This document shows positions 20,587 to 31,122 of a stretch of 45,380 bases of DNA, piece after piece; position 1 is the first letter of the stretch, and the number at the start of each line of letters is the position of its first letter. Below the pieces are notes generated by a model that searched no databases, was not told the origin of the DNA, and was given only the letters and a program-made list of their open reading frames with translations. The DNA is from Rachicladosporium sp. CCFEE 5018. Its lineage: Eukaryota; Ascomycota; Dothideomycetes; Cladosporiales; Cladosporiaceae. Made by a program: the position numbers and the translations under genes. The stretch is taken from assembly GCA_002077045.2 (NCBI GenBank), contig KZ111170.1, forward strand, positions 375,522 to 420,901, written 5' to 3'.

Positions 20587-21438
20587 ATGGACTCAATGCG
20601 GCATCTCTCGACATCTCTGCCGGGAGGTCGCCGGCGGAATGATCAAACGCCTCAGCTCCTAGCCGACTTCAAGGCCGCTGCCCTCTCTGTGACTAATCTG
20701 TACAAAGCCGCGGCAGCAGACAACACACGAGCACGAGAAGTAGGCTTCCAGGACGCTCTTGATGAGTTGTTGGCATTCCTGGACCGAGAGAATCTTGGCT
20801 TGGGCGATGGGGAAGGATGGAGGGTGCGGCAGTGGGCGACGGAGCGCCTGGACGATGCACAGAGGGTCAGTGATGAGGACGAAGATGCACCGGTCAGAGA
20901 GGAGGCGACGGAAACTCGGAGCTCATCGCCAGAGACGCAACGGAAACCAGCACTGTCGACTGTGACCACGGACCTGGCAGAGGAGAGCGAACCACGGCGA
21001 GCGTCGGAGCCACCACAACAGCCCCATCAACCACATACCGCCCGCATGCCGCCTCCAGCACCTTCATTAGAGACCTTCAACTTTCGCACCTCTCAACAGT
21101 ACCCAGCCCCTCCCCATCGAGAAAGCACGAACCACGACAGAGAAACCACGATGGAAGTCGACCCTGCCTCTACAAACACAACACCAGGCAGCACACCAAG
21201 CACTATCCGCATCACGCCCAGATCATCTCGATCACGACACTCGAATCACAACCGGAACCGCGATGGCCGGAATGCGACATCAGCTACACTAAACTTCAAC
21301 TTGGGAACGGGAGCCGGTAGTAAGCGTAAGCTGCCCTACCCGGACTTCTTTGATATTTCAGGGTTGGGGAACGAAGGCCATGTGCCGGAAAGGAAGGATG
21401 GCAATGGTAGGGGAGGTAAGAGAGGGAGGCACGTTTGA
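20587..21438 (+). CDS. HAPSTR1/C16orf72-like (DUF4588) protein
   Basis: Single exon, 283 residues from MDSMRHLSTS. The N-terminal segment LLADFKAAALSVTNLYK followed by a helical GFQDALDELLAFLDRE resembles the core of human HAPSTR1 (C16orf72; FQNAATAVTNLYK), a stress-response partner of the HUWE1 ubiquitin ligase. The C-terminus ends in a basic GSKRKLPYPDFFDISG ... RGGKRGRHV segment like the basic end of the human protein. The middle is a disordered Ser/Thr/Pro/Asn-rich linker. The assignment rests on motif likeness read by eye. Nuclear location is suggested by the basic tail. Met at residue 4 is an alternative start. Confidence 0.68.
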   Translation: MDSMRHLSTSLPGGRRRNDQTPQLLADFKAAALSVTNLYKAAAADNTRAREVGFQDALDELLAFLDRENLGLGDGEGWRVRQWATERLDDAQRVSDEDEDAPVREEATETRSSSPETQRKPALSTVTTDLAEESEPRRASEPPQQPHQPHTARMPPPAPSLETFNFRTSQQYPAPPHRESTNHDRETTMEVDPASTNTTPGSTPSTIRITPRSSRSRHSNHNRNRDGRNATSATLNFNLGTGAGSKRKLPYPDFFDISGLGNEGHVPERKDGNGRGGKRGRHV

Positions 21439-22060
21439 AGGACGCAAAGGGTTAGGGTCCTAGCTGTTTGTAGCGTGGAATTGGGCATAGCTTTGGGGAT
21501 TAGCAGCATTGCGCATAGCTGGGAGGGAACGGAGCCGTGAGCGTACAGCAACCCTCGCATAGCGCTTTGCTTATCTTACTGAGACAGTCTAAAGGTCCAC
21601 ACGGGAGACACACGAATCGCTCCCTTGAGTCTACACATTCATCTGTGCAAACCTCTCTTCACCACCGCTGAACAGTCTTTCGCTCGCTCAACATTCTGCT
21701 GGACATGTCAAACCCGTGCGAGTCCTACTCGGTCGCTCCAGGGTAGCAGCCAGGACTACGGCAAGCGGCGGCCTTGCGACTAAGATTTCAACGTCGCCAC
21801 ACGCCCTAGCATCCCAGCAACAGCATGCTCTCCACAGTGCTTGGGTCGGGCGGTCCGGTGAGGCCACTACACCTGTGATACATCCTTCCCAATGTTTCGC
21901 GGTCACAAATTCCTATCGGATCCGGATGGCTCAGGATCACTCGCCTGCCAACCCTGCAAGCGTTCAATGATCCACCCTTCGATGTCTTCAATCGCACATC
22001 CTGTCCTTCGAAGTCCATCGTCAGAGTCCCTCTAGTATCGCATCCAGCCGCATCCACATC
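21439..22060. other. Intergenic between convergent genes
   Basis: 622 bp between the stops of the HAPSTR1-like and DMAC1-like genes. No gene was recognised. Around 21650-21880 this is one of the most diverged stretches relative to the second copy (39529-39760), with several indels. Confidence 0.5.
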
Positions 22061-22348
22061 TCAAACCCAGAACCTGTAAATCCCCATCCCGACCAAACTC
22101 CCACTCAACCCCCATATCCCCATTCTCCTGATCCCCATCCCGAATCTACTCCCACTTCTCAGAATCTCGGCTTCCCGGGCACGGAGTTGTGACATGCCCG
22201 ACCAGTGGCTATAGATTCCCAGTGAGGTGAAGGCCGCGGAGCCCATGAGGCGGCAGGATGTGCAGTCGTAGTCTTTGCGTTGCGTGGAGAGAGTTGAGGG
22301 GAGGGGTGCGGGTTGTTGGAAGGCGGGGAGGGAGAGCGGGGGGCCCAT
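22061..22348 (-). CDS. DMAC1-like (DUF4536) mitochondrial membrane protein
   Basis: Single exon, 95 residues. The hallmark is YDCTSCRLMGSAAFTSLGIYS (Cys29 and Cys32 in CxxCR, then a hydrophobic helix). A second hydrophobic segment lies near the C-terminus (MGIWGLSGSLVGMGIYRFW). This matches the DUF4536 family of human DMAC1/TMEM261, an assembly factor of the distal membrane arm of respiratory complex I; fungal members are short two-helix proteins. The start MGPPLSLPAF, about 28 residues before the first Cys, fits my recollection of fungal relatives. The copy in contig 3 carries a 14-bp deletion that breaks this reading frame (see there). Assignment by motif, not by search. Confidence 0.7.
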   Translation of the reverse strand: MGPPLSLPAFQQPAPLPSTLSTQRKDYDCTSCRLMGSAAFTSLGIYSHWSGMSQLRAREAEILRSGSRFGMGIRRMGIWGLSGSLVGMGIYRFWV

Positions 22349-22660
22349 GGCTGAGAGTGTTGGGAAAGATGCTGTTGAAGCGAAGGAAGGTGTGGGGGTG
22401 GGTCGGAAGGGGTTGTGTTGATGTTGGAGGTCGCTGTCGCATGGAGCTCGATCGGGAGTGAACCTCGGCGTACTTGCCTTATGGGGATGGCCCCACTTCT
22501 GGTAGGTGAATGTTGGAGGGGAGTCGCATTCACATCTTGATCATTGCGTGCCACCGGCAATCTCTCAGAAAGCCGAATATTGGATCAGACAGTCCCAGGC
22601 ACCATTTCGAAAGCTGAGATCCGGTTACAGCATGCAGAGCTCATCGTAGCCTCTACAACC
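22349..22660. other. Divergent promoter: DMAC1-like and AP-3 mu genes
   Basis: 312 bp between divergent starts. Open frames on the minus strand are continuous with the neighbouring gene in other phases and have no own character. Confidence 0.5.
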
Positions 22661-24369
22661 ATGGCGTCGATCGAAGCGCTCTACATATTCGACGAGCATA
22701 AGTACGTAAGTAGCCTCACGTTCTTCATGACCAGCCAGATCGCATACTAAGACCTCCCAGCACTCTCATCCTCGATCACGTCTACACCTCTCGTCCCCCA
22801 CCCCCCTCCACAGTTCTCCCCCTCTACCTCGCACACCCCCCTCCCCGCCCGAGCCTCCTGCACCTCCCCACCACAAACCCCCAAACAATCCTCTACTCGT
22901 ACCAGCAAGACAATCTGCTCTTCCTCTCCCCTTCACACTCCGATGTCGAACCCTTACTGGTCCTTGAATATCTGCACAGAGTGGCAGATGCCTTGGAGGA
23001 ATTCCTTGGCTCGCCGCTGCTAGCCTCAAAAATCACTTCGAATTATGACATTGTCGCGCAGATTGTCGCCGAGATGGCGGACGCGGGCGTGGTGTGTCAG
23101 GGCGAGGCGAATGTGTTGAGGGATGTTGTTGAGACTGGACCGGGGGTGCTCGATAATTTGCTGGGGAAAGTCGGATTACCTGGCTCGAGTCCTGCGTTGG
23201 GAAAGGGACCGACGAATTCAGGATTGCTGCAACGGCCGCAACCGAGTGCGCCGCTGAGTAGTGCGGGCTCTGCTGTGCCCTGGAGACGGAGTAATGTGAG
23301 GCATACGAGCAATGAGCTTTATGTTGATGTTGTGGAGTCGCTGTCTGTTACGCTGGCACCTTCTGGACGACCTCTCGCGGCTTTCGCGAACGGAAGTATT
23401 GCATTCACATCTAAGGTTAGCGGGGTGCCGGACCTGCTGCTCAACCTATCTACGGGAGGGAAGGGTAGCGGGATGGGCAATCGAGGAGATCAGTTGAGGA
23501 GTGTCATGGAGAGAGTCGTGTTCCATCCTTGCGTGCGGCTGGCGAAGTGGAAAGCAGATGGCGTGATCAGCTTCATACCGCCGGATGGCAGGTTCGCGCT
23601 ATGCGGGTATGAGGCTGACCTACATGGGAGCGGTGACGCGATGGCTATGGAGGCGAAGAAACTTGATCTACCGGTCAGCGTCGAGATTAGCACTGGCCTC
23701 GGGACCGCTGGGAGGGAGTTTGAAGTGCGCGTCAGCGTGCCTTCAACGTCTTCCTCTGCACGGTCGGCGGCGGCAGCGAGTCTGCATTCCAATCTTGGTG
23801 TCAATCGCCCTGGACCGTTCCGGTCGAGCTCGAATGCCGAGGCGAAAGTAGAAGAGCTCACAGTACGGATACCAATGCCACCAACGGCAAGAAACATCAG
23901 TGATCTACGGGCGAGTAAAGGCGAGGCACACTACAGCCCTGGAGACAGCTGTGTAGAGTGGAGGATCAATTCCAAAGACGCCGGGACATTAGGCAGCGTG
24001 GGCGCCATGCTGCGGTGTACAGTCCAAGGTCCACCTAGTGAAGACGACGAGGGTGGTGCGAATGGCTTCGCGAATCCGCTAAGCGTGACGACTTACGACT
24101 ACGATGATGATGCACCTACGCCTGTCACGTCGAATGGCAACAATGGAGGCTCGCAGATCTCGGGACATAGTGCTGAGAAGAGCAAAGGTCTGATGCCTAC
24201 TTGTGCGACTCTGTCATTTAGTCTCAAAGGCTGGCTAGCAAGTGGGCTGAAAGTCGAGAGCTTGCTAGTTGACACGAAGAAGAGTCGTGGTGTGGGGGCC
24301 GAGGTGAAGCCGTACAAGGGCGTGAAGTATCTGACGGTCAGTAGAGATGGGATAGAGATGAGATGCTAG
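22661..24369 (+). CDS. apm3: AP-3 adaptor complex mu subunit
   Basis: Two exons, 22661-22701 and 22761-24369, 549 residues. The short first exon encodes MASIEALYIFDEH and the splice gives DEHNTLILDHVYT. A GTAAGT just downstream of the chosen donor would break the frame. The N-terminal longin-type domain covers about 1-140. The mu-homology domain starts at PWRRSNVRHTSNELYVDVVE (about 187) and runs to the end (VKYLTVSRDGIEMRC). This subunit reads tyrosine-based sorting signals in cargo sent from Golgi or endosome to the vacuole. A Ser/Gly-rich insert around 315-325 and an acidic loop SEDDEGG are fungal-type variations. The stop is 232 bp from the stop of the convergent cytochrome oxidase subunit gene. 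Confidence 0.92.
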
Positions 24370-24601
24370 AGTTGGTCGAGCCTCTGTATTGCGGTGCCAA
24401 GTCCTTAGACCACTTTAACAACGATGTGGCCCAGTATTGGTTGAGATCCTTCCGCTGGCTTTCTTCCGCATTTGTAAATTCCCCCCTTCCATCACAACCA
24501 TCTCCCAACTCAGTACCCTCCGCAACCTTCGACATCCGCATGTGCCGCAGAGCTGCACTCCACTCCCCACCCAAGTATCCCGGCCAGCTGCCCCTTCTGC
24601 C

Positions 24602-25030
24602 TTACACCTGCCCCAAAGCCTCCGCTCTCTGATCCTCCAGCTTCGCGTAGAACGTGTCGCGCTTCCTAACGGCCGGCATGTGGAAGCCTGTTTTCCTCGC
24701 GTTAGTCACCAGCCTAGTTGTGCCCTCTCTTATGCCCGTTAATCGGTATCCTCGCATTCAGCTTCGGTGCTGTCGCGTGCTCTGCCCCCTCCATTCCGTA
24801 GCTCACGTACCATACCACCAGAAGTATCCGCTTGCAGTTCCGAGACCTGGAGTAGATCAGTCAGCATGTGGTATACATTACTTGGTCCATTGGTGTGGCA
24901 GCAGCTGTCCTAGGGAGGGGAAGAAGAACGCTGCTGCCCTTCGCACGGGGTATGTGGACAGCATACCGAATGCGACGCTCAAGTCGAGGACGAGCCCGCG
25001 ACGGAGCATGCCGGTGATTGGCTTCACCAT
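24602..25030 (-). CDS. cox9: Cytochrome c oxidase subunit 7a (Cox9-like)
   Basis: Three small exons, 24967-25030, 24811-24846 and 24602-24687, give 61 residues. The start MVKPITGMLRRGLVLDLSVAFG, the membrane helix with GYFWWYGFHMP, and RKRDTFYAKLEDQRA are typical of the fungal nuclear-encoded subunit VIIa of complex IV (yeast Cox9). It sits in the inner mitochondrial membrane. The two introns (120 and 123 nt) are longer than others in the window. In the second copy the exons encode an identical protein although both introns and the stop codon (TAA here, TGA there) have changed, which supports the exon model. It is divergent from the CCDC47-like gene. Confidence 0.9.
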
Positions 25031-25439
25031 TTTGTCGTTGTAGTGTCTGTCCGATGAGAGGCTGTGTCTGGGAAGGTGCAGGTACGAGAGAGCTCAAGGT
25101 GAGGTGATGCAGTTCGCAGACGCGGGATTTGCCGGGCATGGGAAGTCTGTCTTCTCGCTGGGAGTTGAGCATACGATAGTTAGGTACAGACTTCTTTCCC
25201 TGTCATATGTACCTCGACAGCATGCACAACAGACGCCGTAGCTGTTGAGGGTGCTCAAGATTGTAGGAAGTAGTCAATCACCAGACTGACCTGCGATCAG
25301 TCCTGGTCACTGGTGGTGGAAGGAGCGACCCTTTGCGTGCCAAGACCACTCCAGCCGGAGCTTCATTCTGCGACTCGACCAGCAGCTGTCTTCTCCGCCG
25401 GTAGCACTTGCTCGACACACACCGTTGTAAATACCCAAC
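25031..25439. other. Divergent promoter: cox9 and CCDC47-like genes
   Basis: 409 bp between divergent start codons. The last 29 bp before the CCDC47-like ATG (25411-25439) differ at most positions from the second copy although length is unchanged. Confidence 0.5.
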
Positions 25440-26908
25440 ATGGCCGACTTCGTCAAAGGCCTCTTCGGCGGCGCGAAGCAGAGCGTCTTGTCTGCTGTAC
25501 CCAGCGATGGTAGGGACACCTTCACCCACACATAGCCATTCCACATACTAAAACCCCCCTCCCAGACTTCGCCGACTTCGCCTCCGCCCCAGCTCCCACA
25601 GCGCCCTCTCACGCCGCAACCTCCCTCGCGTCCGCACTCTCCGGAGCAGCAATCCCGACAGCAGCCCCCAAATCCCCCTTCTCTTTCTTCAACAACCCCG
25701 CCGGCTTCTCCATAGGCCTCCCCCGGCCGTACACAAAATGGTACCGAGTATGGGAGCGCGTGAGCTTAGCAGACTTCTATCAGGAGATGGTCATGCTTCC
25801 TCTCCTCGCGATAGTCATCCTGATCAACCTTTGGGGCACGCGCACGAACCGCAACAAAGCTAAGGCATGGGCGAGCACGCATTTGCCGATGCTGGAGAGT
25901 GAGTTCGCTGTTGTGGGGTATGGCGGCAAGAACAGTAGCGTTGGTGATGCGCCGAGCGGGTCTGTGTTGGCGGGAAGCACAGAGGTGCCTGAGACTATGC
26001 TGAGGGAGAAGAGCAAGCATGAGTTCCTGACTTACTGCACGGGACGCCAGAACACAGCCTGGCTGGACGTGCGGTTGACGTTGTACAAGCGGTATAACCC
26101 GTTCACTTGGTTCGGCGAGACTGCGCTGTCCTTCTTCTTCGACTCGTTCCCCGTCCCGGAGGAGCGCATAGAAGCTAACCTGTACCCCTTTGATGGACGC
26201 GAGAAATCGCTCGTCCCCGGTGCAAGCGGGAAGGACTCGGCGTTCGATGGCTTTGTGTTCGCCATTGTGCACAAGGACAAGATGAAGGGACTGAGGCAGG
26301 ACCGATATGATATTAGCTTGACAACCACGAAAGACCACCCCAAGCTGCCAGAGTGGGCTACGGTCATGAGCGAGAGCTCCGAGATCACCGAAGCCATGCT
26401 CACAGACGAGCTGGTGAAAGCCGTGAAAGACACAGGCGAAGATCTCGAAGCGCTGATCATCTCCGACCAGCCGCTCGAGGCACCGAAGACGTGAGTGCTT
26501 GACCTGCCAATCCCACCCGTCATCACACTAATATGAATTCCCAGCCTCGACGACACCACCCCACCCAAACGCATAACCCTCGCCCTCCGCTTCAACGCCA
26601 AACCCGCCAGCACCTCCCTCTTCGCCGTCTTCCTCCGGCTCCCCGACCACCTCGCCTCCACAGCGCACTTCCGGCCCGAAGCGATGCGCAAAATCCGCGC
26701 TACCAGAGAGGACGAACAGAAGAAACTGCGGAGAGGGGTGGAGGATGAGAAGTCCGAGGAGCGTAGGCTGCAGAGCGAGAAGGTTAAACGGGAGGAGAGG
26801 GAACGGAAGTTGAGTAAGATGAGTGCGGTGGAGCAGAAGAAGTTTTTGGATAAGGAGCGGGAGGGGGAGATGAGGAAACGGGAGAAGAAGCAGACGAAAC
26901 GGGGGTGA
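25440..26908 (+). CDS. CCDC47-like ER membrane protein (DUF1682)
   Basis: Three exons, 25440-25509, 25566-26490 and 26545-26908, 452 residues. A single membrane segment lies near residues 98-114 (VMLPLLAIVILINLWG), preceded by YTKWYRVWERVSLADFYQEM. The cytosolic domain has the family features KHEFLTYCTGRQN and YNPFTWFGE. The last 60 or so residues form a Lys/Arg/Glu-rich helix (REDEQKKLRRG ... KREKKQTKRG). This is the layout of CCDC47, a PAT-complex chaperone subunit at the ribosome-translocon, whose basic tail contacts the ribosome. The fungal role is inferred. Both introns are about 55 nt, and the reading frame crosses both cleanly. Confidence 0.9.
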
Positions 26909-27379
26909 TTGGTTGCTTACTTGGAGGTTTGGGGATCGAGAGTGTCTAGAAAGTGGATGATCTGAGTGTGAGCGTTGGCGAGTGTATATGCTGCATAGCT
27001 TCTGTGGCGACATGTTGTTAGCATGGATCGGCAATTTATTACACTCAAGTCAGGCGTAGGAGTTCAGAGAGCGCTCGCGGATTCGAGGACGCAATCGAGG
27101 TTACTTCGTGAAGATGTTACGAGCGTGGTTATATCGTTCACAGCATGCATATCCAAGTCTCTCTACTCTGTCTAGGAACCCAATGCCCAATGGCGCCACC
27201 AATGACATGACCATCTTAGTGCGATGACTCTATGAAAGGGCGACCGATGCTAACATCTTCATGCATCAACTCGAATGTCCAACATCGACTGGCCAGCGCT
27301 GCGGTGATGCCCGTGCGCTGCACCATCCTCTTATGTTGTCTCTTGTAGACATCTGCGTCGAGCGCTACATGTGGGCAGC
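26909..27379. other. Intergenic between convergent genes
   Basis: 471 bp between the stops of the CCDC47-like and protease genes. No coding signal was recognised. The counterpart 44783-45253 is nearly identical. Confidence 0.5.
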
Positions 27380-28996
27380 TCACTCGCGCTTGAGCTCGCG
27401 GAACAAGTCCTTGAGCTCCTCAGCAACAAGACCCTCGACTTTGTCGGTGAGCTGAGCGATTTTGTGGGCGACAATCTCGGCCTCGGCGCTCATCTCAGAG
27501 CCGGCAGTCTTAGCTTCCTCCTCGAGCTTCTCGACAAGAGAGACTGGCTTGCGCTCAGTAACCTCGAAGCTGCCCTTCTCGATGATGCTGGTGTAGTTGG
27601 ATGACCCACCGCCGTTCCAGGCGAGGATGTTCTTGGTGTTGCTGGGGACGTCCGAAAGCGCGCCGACAGTGCCGACGGAAATCAAGCTAGCCTTGAGCTT
27701 CTTGGGCGTGATGTCAGCAACGGCGAACGCGGAGTCCTTGCCGGGCTGGAGGGACAAGAGGTAGGCGAGGAGACCAGCAATGTGGGGAGAAGCCATGGAG
27801 GTACCAGAGATGGTGTTGACAGCGTACTTGCTGCCGATCCAGGTGGACTGGATAGAGAGACCGGGTGCGAAGATGTCGTTGCACTTGCCGTAGTTGGAGA
27901 AGTAGGCGCGCTCGTCGGCGAGAGTGGAGGCACCGACGGTGACGGCCTTCTCCGCGGCGGCGGGCGAGTAGTTGCAAGAGTCAGCGTTGTCGTTACCGGC
28001 TGCGACAGCGAAGTGGATGCCAACATCGACTGCGGCATTCACAGCTTGGTCGAGGAGAGCAGACTTGCCACCACCGAGTGACATGTTGGCGGCAGAGCCC
28101 TTGAAACCCTTGCGCTTGCCGTTCTTTGCGATGCTGACCTGAGCCACGTGGGACTCTGCGGCGTATTCGACGCCCTTGACAACATCAGACATGGATCCGG
28201 AGCCGTTGGAGCGCAGGACCTTGACAGCCTTGATGTGAGCCTTCTTGGCAACGCCGTACTTCTTGCCAGCGACAGTGCCGGAGCAGTGAGTACCGTGTCC
28301 GTTGCCGTCCTTGTCCTCATCACCTTGCGGAATGGTCTTGCCCCAAGAGGCACGTCCCTCGAAGTCGACGTGCTCAATGTTGGTTCCAGTGTCAATGATG
28401 TAGACATCGACACCCTCGCCACCGTCCTCTGAGTAGAGGTACTTGTTGAAGGTGCCAAAGCTCAAGCTGTTGCGGTGCGAGATACGGGCGAGACCCCAAG
28501 GAGCATTCTTCTCGATCGTGGCATCGTCTCCGAGCATGTGCACTTCCTGATCTCTCTCAATGATCTCAACCTGAAAGTGATGGTCAGCTTCATTCAATTA
28601 AGCTCTAGCTTGGCTGCTTTGACTCACGTCAGGGTGTCGGCGAATCTGCTCGATTACATCCTCATCGAAGTGACCGGAGTATCCCATCATCTCGCCACCG
28701 ATGTTGTAAGTGTGCTTCAGCCCGCTGAAGATGGTGTCCAGCATTGGCGTCTGCGAGCGCTTACGCAGATCGGTCTTCCTCGTCTGCACCTTGGCATGCA
28801 GGTCCTGGACCCAATCATGATGCTCGACCGCGAGGCTCTGAGTTACGTGCTTTTTGAACTTGATGATGTAGCTATCGGCAATCTCCTTTGCGTTGGATGC
28901 ACTCAGGATGGGTGCCGCGTCGTTGTGGATGGAGGAGACAATGACGGGTGAAGCTGACGCCAGCGCCGCCAGCGATAAGCTCAAGACGCCCCTCAT
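27380..28996 (-). CDS. Subtilisin-like serine protease (vacuolar S8, Prb1/Alp2 type)
   Basis: Two exons, 28628-28996 and 27380-28570, with a 57-nt intron; 519 residues. The first 16 residues are a signal peptide. An inhibitor I9 propeptide follows (SYIIKFKKHV ... ending HPDVEIIERDQ). The catalytic triad is Asp183 (IIDTGTN), His215 (GNGHGTHCSG) and Ser381 (GTSMASPH), with oxyanion Asn316 (AAGNDN). A C-terminal extension of about 80 residues ends EELKDLFRELKRE. The layout is that of fungal vacuolar serine proteases (proteinase B/cerevisin, Alp2), a group that includes known mould allergens. It should act in vacuolar protein turnover. An upstream open frame exists, but the signal peptide sets the start at 28996. 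Confidence 0.93.
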
Positions 28997-30187
28997 GATG
29001 GGCGAGATGACTGTAGTGTTGAAGGATTGGATGTAGCAAGTGGCTGGATGAAGACAGCGAGGTGGAGGAGACGGAGATGGGTAGAGCGATAGGAACGAGA
29101 TAAGGCACACAGCAGGCGCCAGCTCATCGCGTGACAGCTTCACGAGTGGCAGGAGCAGCGTCATGCAACGGGGCACGGTCCAGGCCGAGGCCGCGCAGCA
29201 ACCGGCACTGATGCCTGAATAGTCGCCTGAGGGCCCCTAGTACTTGTTCATGCCCTGGAGTATAGGTCGCTTGGTGGTGAACTGGAGGGCTGCCTGTGAG
29301 AACCGCTTACGACTTCCGACAATGCGGCTTTGCGTATAGATAGATAGATAAATTCAATTCACCCGATTTGGCGCTCTAGTAGCCCATGCAGGTATGGATA
29401 TCTACGGTATTGTGAGGAGGAAACCTCACGGTAAAAACCTCCCTCCCTGTCTGCCTTGCAAGCTAACTTCTAGCTCTTCTTTTACCAATTGGAAGTGCAC
29501 TGGTCCTCTGGCATACTACCTACGTAGTAGCGCTATGCGTCAACCCTGTGAATGCTCTTCGCCTGTGTGAGAGTACGTCTGTTGTGCCCTCTTCAGGCCC
29601 TCATGTCCTCTCCCCGCCAAACTCTCTATTGCTCCTTTGTGCGGTTTCCAGGTTGGAACATAGCATAGCCCTGACTTAGTGTCGAATCAGGGAAGGCCCT
29701 GCGACGTCGTCTTATCCCCCTTACTCCTTTTGCATGACCGTCGGTCGTCGTTCGTGCCATGGTTTTCAAACAGCCTCTGTCCTCCTGTCTACCCTTCTCT
29801 ATCCTCTCGTTCTTCCGTGCGTAGTGAATTTTCCGGCTCTTTGCCGGCAACCACAGAGCAGGTGGACAGTCTGCGTCTGCCTCGTGACGGATCGACCAAG
29901 GATTTTTGAGGGCGGGAGGAAGGTGAGCCGGTTGACTGCAGGCGTGATCGTGATCGTTTGTCTCGCTCAAGTATAGGTAGGTGCGGGTCGGAGGTGCTTT
30001 TGATCGAGACCGCGCTGGGATTCTTTAGCCATACGCGGGTGTTGCTTGTCGGTTACGATTTGATCTTGTGCGGCGAGCGCGCGTCGCAAGTGTCTTTGGC
30101 GAGGTCAGGTGGGAATCTCTCGGCTCTTCTCTTGACAGAGAAGGTTCGTAGCCAGCACCACGTACAGGTGGATTCCCTTCGCTGGCC
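28997..30187. other. Upstream of protease to contig-2 end
   Basis: About 1.2 kb with no recognised gene, ending at the N gap. It holds the protease promoter, a short TAGA run (29337-29350) and only weak open frames. It has no counterpart in the window because contig 3 is cut by the window end before reaching it. Confidence 0.5.
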
Positions 30188-30287
30188 NNNNNNNNNNNNN
30201 NNNNNNNNNNNNNNNNNNNNNNNNNNNNNNNNNNNNNNNNNNNNNNNNNNNNNNNNNNNNNNNNNNNNNNNNNNNNNNNNNNNNNNN
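30188..30287. other. Assembly gap (100 N)
   Basis: Exactly 100 N. The sequence on the right restarts at the equivalent of 12405, so the block to the right goes back over sequence already present in contig 2. Confidence 0.97.
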
Positions 30288-30293
30288 CTTTAG

Positions 30294-30901
30294 CGTTCAG
30301 CACAGCGACCAGCATACTCCGGGTCATCGCAACATTACGCCAACGCACAACAAACGCCCCAGTACAACTCTCAACAAGCACGGTATCCAACCCAGGCGTA
30401 CCAGCAACTACAGTATGATTTCACTCTATCCATCGCCATCGATCTCTTCTAACAAGCTCCAGACCTCAATATCAGTCGTACCAGCAACCTCAATCATACC
30501 AACAGTCCCAGGCCTACCACCAACACCAATACCAAAATCTACCGCCCTCGCCACCCTCAACCAGCTCCAATCCTTCTTCGCCCTCAGACTGCTCGTCGTA
30601 CGTCCGTCCCAAGACCTCCACTAAACCCACCACTAACCTCGACCCCAGACCCCAACAACCCCAACCACCGCTCTACGTCTGCGTCTCTTATGGTTGCACC
30701 TCCTCGCACAAACGCTTAGCGGACCTCCAACGCCACATCGAGCGCGTGCACGAGGTCGGCGAAGTCCTCTACGATTGTCACATACCGGGCTGTAACCGTG
30801 TGGGCAAGTACGGGATCGGCAGGCTTGACAAGCTCAGGGATCATCTAAGGGAGAAGCATCATTTGGATATTCCCAAGCGAGGAGGTCGAAGAGAGAGCTA
30901 G
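30294..30901 (+). CDS. C2H2-type zinc-finger protein (second copy, 5' end missing)
   Basis: Exons 30294-30412 and 30463-30901 match exons 2 and 3 of the gene at 12321-13018. Contig 3 starts only six bases before exon 2, at the CTTTAG acceptor, so the 39-nt first exon lies in the gap. Both fingers are intact. Differences include His to Tyr and Arg to Pro in the Gln/Tyr-rich part and Lys to Glu just after the first finger (RVHEVGEV). The intron donor is GTATGA here and GTATAA in the other copy. The loss of the start is an assembly edge. Confidence 0.78.
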
Positions 30902-31122
30902 GGTGGGAGGCGACTGATTTGCATTGATGGCGTTGAATGGCTAATTTGCTTGCGCCGTGTGTGGCGCGCATGGGCAGGAACGGGACTGGCATTTGCTACA
31001 GAGATGGGTATACCCTAGTGTCGGCTGTTTGGTATGGCGCATTGTGGCCTGGCAAAGGAATAATTGAGTGACTTTTCGGATCGAATGTAGTATATATCAT
31101 GTCATAGAGTTCATACCACATC

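Larger units (their letters stand above)
12405..27506 (+). repeat. Contig-2 copy of the duplicated 15-kb block
   Basis: 15,102 bp, colinear with 30288-45380 (15,093 bp), same strand and gene order. The offset drifts from 17883 to 17873-17874 through small indels. The match is cut only by the window end. Best explained as homeologous or allelic contigs placed end to end. Confidence 0.93.

Noticed and set aside
29337..29350. TAGA microsatellite
   Set aside because: Only about three and a half units; too short to be worth separate annotation.
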